A DNA stretch of 64,000 bases from Sphagnum compactum (GCA_965153455.1 OZ234494.1:22382001-22446000), one strand, 5' to 3'. Counted from the stretch's first letter, positions 33,701 through 48,970 are shown. Made by a program: numbers and translations. Notes: generated from the letters alone by a model not told the origin.

Positions 33701-36615
33701 ATAATCCTCTTAGGTGAAAAAGTAAAGGGATATATATAAATATAAAATTAATTAATTAATTAATTTTGGGAACTTATTTTGATAAAATAACTTCTTTGCT
33801 TATGTTATGTAGATTAGCACAGCTGACAATTGGTCAGTTGTAATGACGGATTCGATGCTTGTACAACCATTTTGTGTTCTATTTGGAGGGAACTCAAATG
33901 ATCGGACTTGTGGATACCCAACCGCAGTTGTTATTTACTATGTTGTGATCATTTTTCTTAATACTCATATTATCACCAACATCTTCATTGCTCAAGTCAT
34001 TGACAAAGTTACATTTGGATTGTTGAATGAGAATGCCATGGTCACACCCAAACACTTGCACCACTATCAAGAACTATGGGGCAATCCTGAATATGACCCA
34101 AGGTAAGAGAGACTTGTGTAATCCATGGAAAATAATTAAAACATTTTGGCTAATTTTCACCGAATGGTGATTTATTTATTTCCCCAAATGACCCCCCAAC
34201 CAAAAAAAAATTCTTGGTTTTTTAGTGACAAAATTTCAAGAAAAAAAAAAACTTGCCACATTCTATATAAAATAGAGAATGATGCTTTATTTTTTTTTGG
34301 ACTAATTCATATTTTTAATAGCCAAATATGGCTAAATCATCTTATGGGTGATTGCCACTTCAGTTACATTGCAAATTTGAAAAAGAAAAAGAAACATTCT
34401 GCCCCCTTGCATGCATGTCAAATGAATATGTTTGCAAATGAACTTCTATTTTTTGTTTTTTAAAAATAATTTGGTTTAAATTATTTAAAAATTGATTATT
34501 ATCTTCCAAGTGTGTCAAAGGAAACATGGAAAAATGGTAATCAACCATCCAACAATTTATGGTGAAAATCAAAGATGAATAGTTTGATTTAAATACTGAG
34601 TCCTTTGAGGGTTGGCCAATTTTTTTTTCATTTTTCCCTTTTACAAAAATGACACCCAACCCAACCCATGAGAATATTCTTTTATTATAATTAATTTAAG
34701 CTTAGTAGTCAATTGGTGGGTAGCATGAGGGAGATGCAAGTAGGCCATGGCTATTGGTGTTGGAGCCATTAAATTGTCCATTATAGAATATCTAAAAATA
34801 AGTGGCAAATTTTAAAATTTTACATATGTTCCAAAAATGTGATAATGAACATTTATGGTAGAGATTTTATTTGGACTATTTTTTGGGGTTTGACAGGTGC
34901 ACAGGTTTCATTGGATTACACAAACTGAAGGCTTTTATAAATGCTTTGGGAGTTCCTTTGGGTCATCGTCACAATGCTCGTGCAAAATGGTGAACATATT
35001 ATATTGGGTTTCTTATATTAGTTTACTATATAGAAAACAACATCAAAGAAAAATGGAATGAATACTTGTGATTGGTGTTAACCATCACTACAAAGGGCAA
35101 ACTAACTTGTGATACGCTTATCAAATGAAAAACTTGTTTTGCACATTTAAGGTCAAATGTGATGTTTGCAATCTTATTATAAGCCATATCTAAATCCATG
35201 TGGTATTAGGACTTGAAATTACCATCATAAGTTTAAAAATTTCATTGTCCTCCAAGGTCTTAGAATTCTTATGTTCCTAACATTTTTTTTTTCCTTTTTT
35301 GGGTGATTTCTTTGCATTAAGGTGATAAAAAAAATTAGGAAATTTTTGAATGTGCAAAAATTTAAAATTTTTTTGGGAAAAGAAATCACCAATCTTTCAA
35401 AACTACAAAATTGAAAAATAAAAAAATAAAAATCTCGAGTTGCTTAATATACATATTAATGGAACCATCTATTTCATGCAACATAAATAAGCCAAACATA
35501 CATTATCCAAGTTTGGAAACCTTTTCTAATTTCTAATATCCAAATAATTAAAATCTTTAAATTACAATTTATGGATGATTTTAAATTTTTGATGGATAAG
35601 ATTCAATCCTTAAAATTCAACACATAAGTTTGAAAATGTTCGTATGCTAACATAATGTTAATCTTCCAACTACCTCACTCACCTCTATCTAGATTCTTCA
35701 AATAATACTAATTGAAATTTATGAAAATGCTTGAGCAAGGTCCCATTATGGTTGCAAAAATTATGCCACAAACTTATCTTGTTACCATCCAATACCTACC
35801 ATATGTAAGCCTATAATAGGTCTATAACTAGACTACTAGTTATAGACCTAACTAATGAGAAAAGAACCACAATGTTAACATGTCATAAAGAGTGCACCAT
35901 TCATCCTAGTTGAAAGAAAGGGAAATTAAACACTTTTCTGTACTTCTTAAAAATATTTAAAATATTTTCATCTCCATTGAACAAGCATTCCTTGTGGAAA
36001 AAATATTTCAATAAAAGGGGCTCAAATTTTCATCAAATGTTGTCAAGGGCTCACAATACTAAAGGTCTTACAAGTCGATCGTTTTCCCCAATTCAATTCT
36101 GAAAATTCAAGTTCATGTTTTTATGGGTTTTTTTAGGTATATGATGATCGAGTTCGAAGTGTACAACTTTCACATTTATGGAAAAGGAGTCCCATTTCGA
36201 AGTTTGCTCGAGACCCTTGTCTTGTATAAAGTTGGACCACAAGTAATGTTGTTATCTTTTCCTTTGCATGTTATATTGTATGTTTGTGTTTATGGGGTTG
36301 GGTAAATTAAACAAATTTGACAAATTTAAACTCATATACATTTTAAAACACAATTTGTGCATGGTGCTAGTTTATGACCCTACATTTGTGGGCAAATTAT
36401 ATATTTGGAAGTCAAGTCCAAAATCTTTAAACATCTCATCAATTGTAATCCCAACAAAAAAACTTTGTTCGCAGGGACTTGAACTTTCTTTGCGCATAGC
36501 AAGAGAAAAACAATTGAAAGAGATAATTAAAGCTGGAGCTGTGGTCAGAATCCAAGCAGCCATGAGAATGTATTTGGTTAGAAGAAGCTACAAAGCACGA
36601 TTGACATCTCGATGA
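10398..36615 (+). CDS. Complete four-domain voltage-gated (Cav-like) cation channel, 24 coding exons
   Basis: Alpha1-type channel of the plasma or flagellar membrane: four repeats of six helices forming one pore, likely calcium-permeable. Exons: 10398-11677, 12905-13148, 13988-14112, 14812-14946, 15190-15297, 15491-15605, 16007-16131, 16386-16515, 17318-17389, 18213-18279, 19063-19166, 19937-20492, 20680-20769, 21062-21210, 22384-22628, 22842-22968, 23195-23593, 23947-24678, 31505-32494, 32749-33102, 33813-34102, 34897-34989, 36137-36242, 36475-36615. The sum is 6777 nt (2258 residues plus stop). All introns are GT-AG and every phase agrees. Pore residues are E783, E1165, D1772 and D2054, and an IQ motif lies at 2238-2248. 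Least certain boundaries: the donors of exons 3 and 12 (both GTATCC, chosen by phase) and the exon 17/18 junction, where 23588/23945 also works. Length and layout match the family. Closest known kin are probably algal CAV channels; this is inference, no search was run. Confidence 0.9.
13988..15605 (+). other. Channel exons 3-6: domain I voltage sensor (S1-S4)
   Basis: Exon 3 carries the pre-S1 segment ending HPMRKLLFKKLYNQ. Exon 4 encodes S1 (AEYVLFLIICHLLVLILIS) and the start of S2. Exon 5 continues S2 (MECLVRIVILGF), then S3 with YNKLDFIIVIDSW. Exon 6 encodes S4: RFAIFRTFRALLALRKF, with Arg every third or multiple-of-third position, the voltage-sensor pattern. Phases run 0, 2, 2, 2, 0. The donor of exon 3 is inferred from phase; upstream GT sites at 14086 and 14092 would also fit and shorten the linker by 7-9 residues. 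Confidence 0.85.
16007..19166 (+). other. Channel exons 7-11: domain I pore (S5, loop, filter, S6)
   Basis: Exon 7 encodes S5, with ILAFCALVGVHTFGGLL. Exon 8 encodes an extracellular turret with four Cys (RCARRAD, EFCGVNG, TSCDND, QNCNL), which may form disulphides. Exon 9 gives the pore helix NFDNFASAILTIFQ, and exon 10 the filter VITIEGWS with Glu 783 (18225-18227). Exon 11 encodes S6, IYFILLIVIGSYFSVNICVA, ending in a charged RVRHEHQ. The splice between pore helix and filter is phase 0 and recurs in domain IV (exons 20/21), as expected from ancient repeat duplication. Confidence 0.88.
19937..20492 (+). other. Channel exon 12: I-II linker and start of domain II
   Basis: Residues about 836-1020. 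The linker starts with LLKRHKREKKFSF, has an acidic block (DDEYEVDDEENEYG), then a cluster of RxxS-type sites (NLSRSLSRTETFQRSMSQ). It ends at S1 of domain II, RYYELSCISINFVILCNY. The open frame continues another 30 codons past 20492, but the phase-1 donor T/GTATCC joins cleanly to the S2 exon, so the extension is read as intron. Confidence 0.75.
20680..22968 (+). other. Channel exons 13-16: domain II S2 to S6
   Basis: Exon 13 is S2 (VLEFFMLIAFGVEMTLRIMA). Exon 14 covers S3 (NVLDIIVVVISFIGLI) and S4. S4 reads VVRLLRWFHHPNVK and holds only two Arg plus one Lys, weaker than the other domains. Exon 15 begins at CCA after GTGTAG and covers S5 (GSLLFFFIIILIIYGIIGMQ), LYGGEF, the pore helix and the filter TITTSESW with Glu 1165 (22576-22578). 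Exon 16 is S6, YYILTAYIIIDLVIAIVLEN. The join SPLPL/PICIKSL is in phase, but an additional small exon in the 1.17-kb intron cannot be excluded. Confidence 0.82.
23195..24678 (+). other. Channel exons 17-18: II-III linker and S1 of domain III
   Basis: About 350 residues of polar, low-complexity linker with RNLSKSFS and LRRRSLND basophilic-kinase-like sites. The linker ends in the membrane segment YGRFIVCCCVLSVVVSI, which is S1 of domain III. Exon 18 ends at TTTGGG/GTATTC, so that FDHVLFG joins VFCLDIAMK across a 6.8-kb intron. The open frame beyond this donor enters an AT microsatellite and encodes only a Tyr-Ile run, so it is intronic. Confidence 0.78.
24729..24782. repeat. (AT)n microsatellite
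   Basis: Uninterrupted AT run about 54 bp long, starting about 50 bp after the exon 18 donor. Confidence 0.97.
25851..26270. repeat. Degenerate AGGTA / TACCT long palindrome
   Basis: The left half is filled with AGGTA, TAGGTA and GGTTAAG words, beginning with a run of AGGTAGGTAGGTAGGTA near 25859. From about 26110 the complementary words TACCT, CCTAA and TTACC dominate, ending in ACCTTACCCTACCTTACC near 26255. The reversal of word strand around 26.1 kb makes an imperfect fold-back of about 400 bp. Confidence 0.7.
27321..27366. repeat. (CA)n microsatellite, interrupted once
   Basis: Two CA runs separated by TTTC, inside intron 18. Confidence 0.95.
31505..32494 (+). other. Channel exon 19: whole of domain III from S2, III-IV linker and S1 of domain IV
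   Basis: A single 990-nt exon, residues 1602-1931. Order: S2 (FCLDIAMKCIAYGF), S3 (DPFNFIDVINIV), S4 with LRATRFIPRIPGLK, S5 (FSFTLVIYFIFAVIGVQQF), a loop with paired Cys, and the filter LSTTDNW with Asp 1772 (32015-32017). S6 follows (FFVVFIVIETFLVMRMMIGF), then the III-IV linker with LLTERQRLW and KPRRTPQVP, then S1 of domain IV (AMVLIILGNFAFTA) and the start of S2. The linker spacing and LT.RQ..W motif are typical of Cav channels. The exon is rich in CpG, unlike the rest of the gene. Confidence 0.92.
32749..34102 (+). other. Channel exons 20-21: domain IV S3 to S6
   Basis: Exon 20 (32749-33102) starts FRDWIIDWWNWFELIIILGS, covering S3, and contains S4 with FDIVRIFRIIRYIPSLHTL. S5 (LLGISMFEFAIIFGNSF) and the pore helix NFQTFAYSFVTIFQ follow. 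Exon 21 (33813-34102) opens with the filter ISTADNWS, Asp 2054 at 33825-33827, then a Cys-containing loop and S6 (VVIYYVVIIFLNTHIITNIF). It ends in the proximal C-tail with HYQELWGNPEYDP, resembling the post-S6 region of Cav channels. Confidence 0.9.
34897..36615 (+). other. Channel exons 22-24: C-terminal tail with IQ motif
   Basis: Exon 22 encodes TGFIGLHKLKAFINALGVPL, which matches the pre-IQ pattern of Cav tails (I..L.KL...L..L..PLG). Exon 23 encodes EFEVYNFHIYGKGVPFRSLL. Exon 24 ends the protein with VVRIQAAMRMYLVRRSYKAR, a full IQxxxRxxxxR motif, which in the family binds calmodulin and mediates calcium feedback. The stop is TGA at 36613-36615. The tail is short (about 115 residues) compared with animal channels. 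Confidence 0.87.
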
Positions 36616-39572
36616 GAGAGCAAAGACACTCAACTCCAAAAGCAGAGACAAGGACCGTTCCAGTATGGATTAAAACAGGACCCAGAAAGCCTTTACATCA
36701 TTGTGTAGAAAAAAGAAACAAAATACCCTCACTTTCTTCAACATGCAAAGCTTTGTTCACAAATAAAGGATCTGCCCCTTCATAAACTAATCAACTCTTT
36801 TTCTTAACATTAACGTTGTCTTTCCATCCTATCAAGCCATAAGATGTACATTCTAAGCAAGTTCGACATTTGAATGTTAAATAGAAAACTTGTAAAATAT
36901 TTGACCATACAGTTTCAATCTGCAATTGACCATAGTATCACTAATTTGGAAGGTTCAAATTGGATTAATATGTATATATACACATTCTATATGAAAGTCA
37001 TTCAAAATTGCATCTTCAATGCAAAGTATGATCTTGTTAGCATGCCTCAATGGCCATTAGTAGATTTCAAATCAACGACATATTTGGATTGATTAAACGC
37101 TATCAAGAATATTAAACACTATCAAGAATTCGTCCATGCCTCAAATTGGATTGTAATGTGAAAATAAATGAATGACAACCTGATAATATATCTTATTTTG
37201 TTCATGACATTCATTTTCAATGTCAATTCCTTCTAGAATTCGGTTGTTACACACTCGAGTCAACTTTGATGGTTCAAGTTGGCTACTTAGGTACAATTCG
37301 TTCAATCTACAAATCATGACTGAGTTGTCAACATTTGAAGATTATCATAGTGACAACTTGTACACAACAAGGTTCACATTATCAAGCACTTCATCAGGAT
37401 CTTGTTAATCAATGATTTCTGTGTTGTTATGTGAATGTTTGAATACTTTAAATCTCCATGGACAAAAAACCATTATTTTTTCTTAGCTTCTCAAAGTGAA
37501 CACCTACTACATTAACCCTTAAACTATGCACCAACTTCTCTAACCATTGCATTTCAAAGACCATGAACCTAGCATTTTCTTGCCCCCAAAGATGCCAATT
37601 TGACCATTCATTTTAACTACTTTTAATGTTGATAAAGCTTCCATGGCATCAATAGAACATTGACACCCAGGAGGATCTTCACAATTACCAAATGACTACA
37701 TCAATAGCTGTGGGTCCTATGACAAGTGTGCTTGTGCACCAGCACTCACGAAAAAGGTTGACAGCTCTCAATAGTTTATTACCTGTAAGAGCCATGGTGC
37801 CCAGCTTCACGCCTACTGCAGTTCATTGCCACAGTGACCTCTGGTGGTGGTGAAATGAGACTCAAACTCCCCACCAACTAACCTCTCTGAGCACTTGTGT
37901 GCTGATCTTTGATCTGTTGGCAAGTACCTAGATGTCATCAACAACTTGATCCCAAAACTTGTTAGCAACCTAGAGTTAAGAAGCATGCATGGATCACAAC
38001 AAACAGAGGGCCAAAAACACTACTAGCAGACACATCAATAAGTAAACAATGCGTGTGTACAAACCAGTTGATGAAGTGTGTCACAAGGCTGAGACAATTT
38101 TTTTATAATAATCTTGCTGGTGCAGAGGCCCACCAATTGGAGATCTCACTGAAAAAGAAAACATTTCAACCAAACTTTAGTCACCTCATCCCAGTATTGC
38201 CAATGACTATCAAAGGAAAAGAGCTCTCAATAGACTTTAAAAACGAACCTCTATAAAATGAGAGAGCTTTCTTGAATTTGATTGTTCACTCTACTGCAGT
38301 TGGGCTTCACAAACAACATGACCAAGGAATCTCCCTACAAGAATTCTGAAAGCGTACCTTTCCTTTCCAGACAAGAAACACAACCAGAGATCAGTTGCCA
38401 TGGTGCTCCACATTCCAACCTCTCATCTTTAATATTCTCTGGAACCCTGACAGCTTGCAACATGCATGCTCAAAAATTGCACTATCTTCCAAAGTAAACA
38501 TATGTAGGGTCAGGGTTCAAGGGTTTGAGTATGGCTTGTCTATGAAATCTTGTCTGAAATAATGTGAGAATTGGCATTGGTTCCGGTGAGATTGAAGATT
38601 TTACAAGACCTGCACAATCCTTGTGATGACCACTCTAAACATTGGTCCCTCAAGGTGTTGAAAGATAGCCTGGGATCATTTGACAAGAAGAAAATGATAT
38701 TACAAAACACATTGCAGAAAAGAACATCCATCCAGCTCTTATCAAAAGCTAGGTAGATTATACTCACCTTCATCACACCACTGTGCAAGACCAACAAGGG
38801 TGTAGCAACTTGCAGCCTGCAGATGCACCTGCCCCTGCCTGGCCCCCAACACACAAGCTTCCATGGCTTCGTCGTACTTCAAAGAAAAGGCTAAGCTGCT
38901 CATTAGATTATTGCCCACTTCTCTGCCAATGTTCAGCTAGGGATGAATCTATAGAGTCAGAGAGATATCATGTTACATACAATGGGGACTTCAACACTTT
39001 TGAAGTCCTTGGTGTTAAAGAGCCACAGGTAAACCCTGACATCAATGTCATTGAAGTCCCTGGTGCATGAGTTATAACAGGCATAGGTAATAACACTAAC
39101 CTAGTATTCTTATTTGCAAGGTAAAACAGACAGTCATCATTGAGTACCCACAAGGCCAGCCAAATATACTCACAACCAAAATTTGTCAAATTACCAGCGT
39201 AATTTGTACATAGTTTCCATGACGTATGATAGGAGAGGATTATTGAATTAATAAAATCTAAGCTACTCACAACAAAGAATCGAAACCAACACATGTTTCT
39301 TATAAGCATCCTTCCATAGCTGCTGCTGCTGCTGCATCAGGGTTTATAGCAAACCTTACAGAAACTGTCAACTTTGTTGGATGATCCATCAGATTAGGCA
39401 TACAAAAGAGGCTTTGCTAGCTTGAAAGAGACCTTCAAACAGCAGATTTTGTGAGAAGAGGTGTCCTGGTTCTGGACCAGAACTTACATGCCCCAAAACC
39501 TCATACTCTGCATCCCATATTTTGTTTCTTAACTTGTTATCTTGTAGCATGGACAAGGGCTTGCTCAATCAT
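36616..39572. other. Spacer between the channel and CIPK genes
   Basis: The two genes converge here, so both 3' UTRs lie within it. Composition changes near 37.6 kb from AT-rich to moderately GC-rich. Short open frames occur at 38053-38256, 38282-38497 and 38783-39070 on the plus strand. None resembles a family I know or forms a phase-consistent exon chain. A non-coding transcript or decayed gene is possible but not supported. Confidence 0.4.
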
Positions 39573-43980
<4,408 letters not shown>

Positions 43981-45900
43981 TTTGTTGTCCTAAACCCTAA
44001 ACCCTGAACCCTGACCTTTCCCAAGATGGAAATGACTAAAGCTGTGCTCTCTCTTTCCTGGAGTTTTTGTGCGTCAAACCTGCCAAACCACAGAAGTGCA
44101 CAAATAAATGTTAGCCTGAGGGATGAGCACGGTTGTGTACACAGGCCTATGCATTGCAGACAATCTTGAACCATGGACATACATTGACTTGAAATGAACA
44201 AGTGAATGTGAACTACTGAAGTGATGAACTACACCCTGAAATTCTTCAATCTAGCAGACTATGAATCAACACACCCTCTCCTCAAATATATTCTACTGTA
44301 GGAATTTCACATCATGGTAACGATCAGATCTGCTCCTGGACTGATCTCTGTGGGCACCGATTCATATATGTGTGTGATCACAGGATTCTTCAAGGCAGAA
44401 TAAAACACTATATTTGGACACAATTTGAGTGTCAATCTTTGTGATGCAATGTCAACAGCAAAGTTAGAAACCATTCCACATTGTCTATCCAGAACTGTCT
44501 GGCTCTCAGTTGGATCACATCAAGTTGTCCATAGTAGGACTGCTTGCAACCTTTCCAAACCGAGTCAAAGAAATCCCTACTCCTTCCATCCAGACATCAA
44601 TCTTTGAGTGTTCCAACAGAAATCCGGGCATCAATCTTTGTTGGAAGCAAAACAGATGGAGAAACTGGAAAGAATGAGGGTAGCGGGCACCCAACCTGCT
44701 GGTCTAGTGTGTTTCCTCATGCCGTCTGCGACCAGCGGGGCTTAGATCCAAGGCATTCCACGCCGACGCTCATCGCCGCCCTCAATAAACAAGCAGATGC
44801 GCTACAGCACGTAGAGCCCTAAGCTCGAACAGCAATCAAGTGTTGCCTTATTCTTCTGTGGTTCTAGGCACTCGTAGCCAACTATTCATATTAGCTTTGG
44901 AACCGTCGGATACTGATACAGAGAACGATCTGCTACAGCCGCCTCCTTACTTCGCGCACAACAGAAAAAGGGCTGGAAAACACACAGATGCACGTCGACT
45001 ACTTCAGTCAGGTGCTTCCGAATTGAAACCAAAGGACACCAGAAACCAGGAAGAAGCACAAGAATGGCACCACTCGATTGACAACCGAGAGTCTGAACCG
45101 CACTTTCGGCTCTTTCTCAGATTTTAGAACCGAATTCCGAAGCAAATAGACCTACAAACTCCAGCAAGAAGGTAGTCTATACGGTCAGAAAATAAAACGG
45201 CGCCACGACAACAAGGCAAACTGGAGACACCGAATCGGAGAGAAAGCACAAAGACGAAATCCAGTACAAAATCAGCTCGTAACTCCAAGTCATGCCGACA
45301 TGTGTGTGTTCGCATAAAAACCACAAAAAAGAAGACTGACAGAACACGAGACATAAATCATAGCTCGTATGAAAATTTCCAGTTCCACGCATAATTTCGA
45401 CCATAGACATTGCAAATGGAGATGATTCAGAAATTCAAGATGCAAAAGAAAAGGAGAAAAACGAGCATGAAACGGAGAGAGACAGACAGACAGACAGACA
45501 GATTTCCAGGAATTATACATCAACATACCTTTGTTTTCGCACGAGGAGTTAGGTACTTAGGCGAAATACATGTGCCGGGCTAACGATCCACCAAGACGAA
45601 ATCGAGAGAGAGCGGAATAGGTACTTGTTCCGCACCAAAACAGACAACAAATCAATTTCAATGGAACACCAGAAAGTCTGATGATGATGAAACTGAGAAT
45701 TCAAAACACGGAACTGAACACGACAACGCCAGGCCTCGAGAGAAAAAGGAGTTCTCTCTCTCTCTCTCTCTCTCTTTTCGCCAAAGGATCTCCTCTTTCT
45801 GTGTGGCCGCAACAACGCGGAGCACGACAACGCAGAGCACATAAAAAGCACAACAATATCAAGCGAAGGAGACGTGTGAGCGCTCATGAAATTTTGTCTG
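43981..45900 (-). promoter_or_regulatory. CIPK 5' UTR, probable UTR intron and core promoter
   Basis: On the minus strand a strong donor, ACAAAG/GTATGT, lies at 45529/45528, and an acceptor, TTGGCAG/GTTTG, at 44080/44079. This implies a 5' UTR exon ending at 45529, a 1.45-kb UTR intron, and a second UTR exon from 44079 to the ATG at 43980. The outer exon region holds a GA run (plus 45753-45774) and a (CAGA)n run near 45484, common in plant leaders. Open frames on both strands here look incidental. A CCAAT sequence on the plus strand (near 45904) marks a possible promoter element. Confidence 0.5.
45753..45774. repeat. (TC)n / (GA)n microsatellite
   Basis: Short TC run on the plus strand, so GA on the CIPK sense strand, in the probable 5' UTR. 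Confidence 0.9.
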
Positions 45901-48900
45901 TTGTGGCCAATGAAATTCCTTGATTCCATTTTATATCTAAGTTGTTCTTCCCCAAAAAAATTAATTATTTTTTTCCCCCCGAAGTTGGTAGTTACCTAAT
46001 TCTTCTCCTTTGTCGTGTCTGCGTTTGTGCTAATACTTGCACACTAATAGTATCATCCATCTCTCATCCACAAAGCACTTCTCTAAATTTGTTGTTCCAT
46101 TGCTCTAAATGGATGAAGTAGTGCTCCATCCACAAGGCACTTTTCTAAGTGTGTTCTTGTTTTTCGTCGTTCTAAATGCATGAAAAGGAGACGTTGGAGC
46201 GCTTAGGAAATTTTGTCCTTTGTGGCCAATGAAATTCCTTGATTCCATTTTATACCTAAGTTGTTTTTCCCCAATTTTTTTATAAAACAAATCCCCTTAC
46301 TATCTTAGACTTTTAGTACTTTATCTAAATAAGTGCCAAATAATTATTATACTACAAAATCAAATTTGGTAATAAAAATGTCAATTTTTTGAATTTTTGG
46401 CTTAATGAAATATTTAAATAAAAAATGTGAGCACATGATGATTTTCATTGCACTTAATTAGTTAAGAAAAAATCTCATTAAAAGAGAAGTATTGCCCAAT
46501 TTTCTTTATTCAACACAATTTTTCATTGCAAGCAATATGGACCCCACTTTCTCCAACAACTAAAGTGAGTATAAAACAATAAACATTGTAGCTACTACTA
46601 AATGTCGGTAGGTAAGCAATTAATAATGATTTCATTTATTAAATATTGAAAAAAAAACCCTAAATAGAACCTACACAACTATTTCAAGTTTGGGATGAAC
46701 AATAATATTAATTGCCTTAACTTGGAATAATTTCTAAAAAATTCAGCATTGTCAAAAATAATATAATTATCACAAAACCTGAAAAGGTACTATAATTCCT
46801 AATTCTTGTCCTTTATCATGTCTATATTTGTGCCAAATAACTCATAGCATCATCCATCTGTCATCCACAAGGCACTCATCTATATGTGTTATTCCATTGC
46901 TCTAAATGGATGAAGCCGCAATCCATCTCTCGTTTGAAATGGATGAAAAGGAGAGGTTTGAGCAGCGTTTATGAAATTTTGTCTTTTGTGGCCAATGAAA
47001 TTCCTTGATATTCCATTTTATGCCTAAGTTGTTCTGGCCCATTTTTTAATAATTTTTTTATTTTCCTAATTAGGTACCTAATTCATCTCCTTTTATCTTT
47101 TCTGTGTTTGTGTTTAATACTTGCGCACTAATAGTATCATCCATCTCTCATCCACAAGGCACTTCTCTAAACGTTGTTATTCCATTCCTCTAAATGGATG
47201 AAGCAGCATCCATATCTCATAAATGTGTTATTATACTGTTCTAAATGGATGAGGAGGAGATGTTGGATAGCTTATTAAATTTTGTCCTTTGTAGCCAATG
47301 GAATTCCTTGATTCCATTTTACATATCTAAGTTGTTTTTCCCCAATTTAAATTTCTTTTCCCCCCTTAACTATTGTATTACCTTATTTGGCTAAGTGCTG
47401 AATAATAATTTTTCTTTTTAAAAATCACGTTTGGTAATAAAAATGATAATATGATGTCAAATTTTTTTTTAATCAATTACATCATGATTAATAAATAAAC
47501 AAAAAATTAATCATTCCACTTAATGTTCAAGAAAGATCTCATTAAAAAGAAGTATTGCCTTGCCTAGTTTTCTCTTCTCATTACAATTCTTGGTTGCAAG
47601 CACATGGGACTCCACTTCCTCCACCAACTTGAATGAGTCATACTAGATAGACATTGGAGTTAGGTGTATGTATAAATATTTTATTCAACAACTTGAGTGA
47701 GTCATAATAGAAATTCTAGCCACTAGAAAAAATTATGTAGGTAAGCAACTAATAAATCATTTACCTATTAGATATTGAATATTGAAAACAAAGAAAATAA
47801 TTAACTCTAAATAATTAACTTACACAAGTATTTTAAATTCCATAATTTTTGGTAAGTAGTCGGTCGGTTAATTCTTTAACTCTAGATGTTTTGGATGAAT
47901 AATTTTTTAAAAATTCAACATCGTCAATATATATATATATAAAATTATCACATGACCCAAAAAGGTACTCCGGTATTGAGTTCCTGTCCTTTGTTCATGT
48001 GTGTATATTTGTGCTAATATTAATAGCATCATCCATTTTTTCATTCACAAGGCACTCTTTTAAATGTGTTATTCCATTGCTCTAAATGGATGAAGCGGCA
48101 TCCATCTCTCATCCACAAGGCACTTTTTCTAAATATATATTATTTCATAGTTCTAAATGGATGAAGACGAGATGTTTGAACACTTCACCAATTTTGAATA
48201 TTTTTTCCCCTAACTACCATAGTACTTAATCTTGGCTAAGTGTCCAATAATTTTTATTTTTTCAAAAAATGATGATTTATGGAGTTTTTTTTGGCTAAAT
48301 ATAAATATTTGATTATGTTGATTAATCGTTGCACTTAATGCTTTGTGAAAAGATCTCATTAAGAAAGAAGTATTGGATAATTTTCTTCATAATTCTTGGT
48401 TGCAAGCAACATGGACTCCACTTTATCCAACAACTTAAATGAGTCATAATAGATATTGTAGCTCTTGCTAAGCTACCTACCCATAGGGTAGGTGAGCAAT
48501 TAGGAAATCACCTACCCATTAAATATTGAATAGTGAAAAAATAAAATGATAGAACTTAAATACATCCTACACATAAATTTCATGTTCTCAAAATCTTGAA
48601 GAAGTTTCATTTGTGCCAAAAATAAAAATAAATAAAATAAAATAAAATCTTGAAGGATTTAATTTCCATAACTTTTGATGTTTCAGACAAATAATTTCTA
48701 GAAAATTTAAATTGTCAATAATAGAACCTAAAAAGGTACTAGAGTACCTACTTCTTGTTTTTTTGTTGTGTGTATATTTGTGCTGATAGTACTTGCACAC
48801 TAGTAGTAGCATCCATCTCTCATCCACCACACACTTTCCTAAATGTGTTATTTCATCATTCTAAATGGATGAAAATAATGCCATTCTTTTGGTTGCCCTA

Positions 48901-48970
48901 AGTGGATGAAGTGAATGCTTTATTCCTGTTGCACTAAGGATGAAAGGAATTGTAGAGTTGGAAATGATTT
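45870..48970. repeat. Degenerate direct-repeat array next to the CIPK promoter
   Basis: Three recurring modules alternate in the same orientation. Module 1 (GGCCAATGAAATTCCTTGAT) occurs near 45903, 46213, 46991 and, changed, 47295. Module 2 (CATCCATCTCTCATCCAC, then AAGGCAC, then CTAAATGGATGAAG) occurs near 46056, 46853, 47139, 48028 and 48810. Module 3 (GGTAATAAAAATG, then AAAAGATCTCATTAA, then TTGCAAGCA and a CTCCAC.TTCTCCA stretch) occurs near 46370, 47432 and 48350. A spacing of about 0.8-1.1 kb between matching modules suggests three to four decayed copies of a unit of about 1 kb, with internal loss. Confidence 0.75.

Noticed and set aside
44425-45354. Plus- and minus-strand frames of 60-95 codons upstream of the CIPK gene
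   Set aside because: None shows a domain; the stretch is bounded by a good donor and acceptor and reads best as a CIPK 5' UTR intron.
45870-48970. CRISPR-like spaced repeats
   Set aside because: Units are long, degenerate and unevenly spaced in a nuclear plant sequence; this is promoter-adjacent tandem repeat DNA.
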